Made by a program: the position numbers and the translations under genes | Shown here: one piece after another, positions 6,999 to 7,652 of the stretch | Position numbering within the stretch: position 1 is the first letter of the stretch | Layout of the letters: each line of letters opens with the position of its first letter | Assembly (NCBI GenBank): GCA_964477295.1 | Contig: CAYZEZ010000236.1 | Coordinates: forward strand, 1 to 7,652 | Origin: CAYZEZ01 sp964477295 | GTDB lineage: Bacteria > Bacteroidota > Bacteroidia > Bacteroidales > SM23-62 | Direction: 5' to 3' | Length of the DNA stretch: 7,652 nt | The notes under the pieces: generated by a model | Told to the model about the DNA's origin: nothing | The model's database searches: none | What the model saw: the letters and a program-made list of their open reading frames with translations, nothing else

Positions 6999-7652
6999 AT
7001 GAAAGTAGACACAAGGGTTTTTGGAGATCTTACAAAAAATGAGGAAGCACACTTGTTTACTATCTCAAATGACAATGGTGTTACTCTCAACATTACTAAT
7101 TTCGGAGGCATTATACCTTCTATTGTCGTACCAGACAGAAAAGGAAACCTTGAAGATATTGTACTTGGATTTGAAACCTTAAGAGAGTACCTGGATGACC
7201 ATCCATATATTGGAAGCATTGTAGGCCGTTATGCCAATCGAATATCCAGAGGCAGGTTTGTTTTAGATGACAAAGAATACAGGCTCGTCCAGAATCACGG
7301 TGAAAATCATATTCACGGCGGGGTAAAAGGTTTTGATAAACTGACCTGGGATTTTAATGAATATGCGGATCACGACAGGGCAGGTGTGATGCTGGATTAT
7401 GTCAGTCATGACATGGAGGAGGGATACCCGGGCAATCTGAATGTCCAGGTTCATTTTTCACTGAATGAGGACAATGAATTAACCATTGAATACTCAGCGA
7501 CGACCGATCAGCCAACGCCGATAAATCTTACCCATCATGGTTATTTTAATTTAAACGGGGCAAAAGATACCATATACGACCATGAATTGTTTATCCATGC
7601 GAACAAGTACATTGTAACGGATGATGATCTGATACCTACCGGAGAAATCAGG
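6999..7652 (+). CDS. galM: Aldose 1-epimerase (galactose mutarotase), N-terminal part (partial at window edge)
   Basis: The first 218 residues of a protein that continues past the right edge; full-length relatives have about 340-380 residues. It interconverts the alpha and beta anomers of galactose, glucose and related sugars, feeding the Leloir pathway. Family motifs appear in order: NFGGII (34-39), GRYANRI (76-82), HIHGG (104-108) with FDKLTW (112-117), and NLTHHGYFNL (176-185). By comparison with the lactococcal enzyme, Arg81, His106 and His180 fall on the sugar-binding and general-acid positions Arg71, His96 and His170. The catalytic glutamate lies beyond the window. No signal peptide is visible, so a cytoplasmic form is likely. 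The ATG is the first start after an in-frame TAA at 6978-6980. It is divergent from the lipoprotein gene, with 186 bases between them. Confidence 0.95.
   Translation, partial: MKVDTRVFGDLTKNEEAHLFTISNDNGVTLNITNFGGIIPSIVVPDRKGNLEDIVLGFETLREYLDDHPYIGSIVGRYANRISRGRFVLDDKEYRLVQNHGENHIHGGVKGFDKLTWDFNEYADHDRAGVMLDYVSHDMEEGYPGNLNVQVHFSLNEDNELTIEYSATTDQPTPINLTHHGYFNLNGAKDTIYDHELFIHANKYIVTDDDLIPTGEIR

Noticed and set aside
6977..7454. Short minus-strand open frames opposite the epimerase gene
   Set aside because: They are antisense to a well-conserved GalM frame with its active-site motifs and have no independent support.
7524..7556. His in place of the common Asn in the GalM motif NxTNHxYFNL (here NLTHHGYFNL)
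   Set aside because: The general-acid histidine is kept, and this substitution is to my knowledge a normal variant in the family, so it is not a sign of altered function.

Overview
The window most likely comes from a member of the Bacteroidota with an anaerobic or facultative life style. Three things point there: all four visible upstream gene starts lack a Shine-Dalgarno sequence and sit behind A/T-rich leaders; two exact copies of the TAnnTTTG -7 promoter element occur in the divergent intergenic region; and the long TerB-like/ABCG-type transporter and the WGFW-type sodium:solute symporter look like proteins common in that phylum. The glycyl radical enzyme family seen at the left edge is oxygen-sensitive, which is the basis for suggesting anaerobic growth. 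Base composition is moderate (low to mid 40s % GC by eye), without an obvious compositional break.

Layout. Four genes lie on the minus strand and are transcribed from right to left: a conserved lipoprotein (5973-6812), a 1035-residue multidomain ABC transporter (2699-5806), a sodium:solute symporter (777-2630) and the N-terminal part of a glycyl radical enzyme of the pyruvate formate-lyase superfamily (1-772, cut by the window edge). One gene, an aldose 1-epimerase (6999-7652, cut by the right edge), runs the other way. A strong intrinsic terminator (5925-5951) ends the lipoprotein transcript, so the ABC transporter needs its own promoter. The symporter and glycyl radical enzyme are only 4 bases apart and are almost certainly one transcription unit; the 68-base gap before the symporter leaves open whether it is read through from the ABC gene. 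No gene-free stretch exceeds 190 bases. I saw no RNA gene, CRISPR array, insertion sequence or attachment site.

How the genes may work together. The clearest functional pair is symporter plus glycyl radical enzyme: a Na+-driven importer next to a radical lyase or dehydratase suggests uptake and anaerobic cleavage of one small organic substrate. The substrate cannot be read from this fragment. The ABC protein combines an N-terminal TerB-like region, a possible FHA-like beta region, an ABCG-like ATPase, a CPxC knuckle and six membrane segments with a very long loop before the last one. The lipoprotein and this transporter are neighbours on the same strand but have separate transcription ends, so a joint role is only a possibility. 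The epimerase is ordinary sugar metabolism. Nothing here proves a new system; the two most open questions are the glycyl radical enzyme-symporter pair and the transporter architecture.
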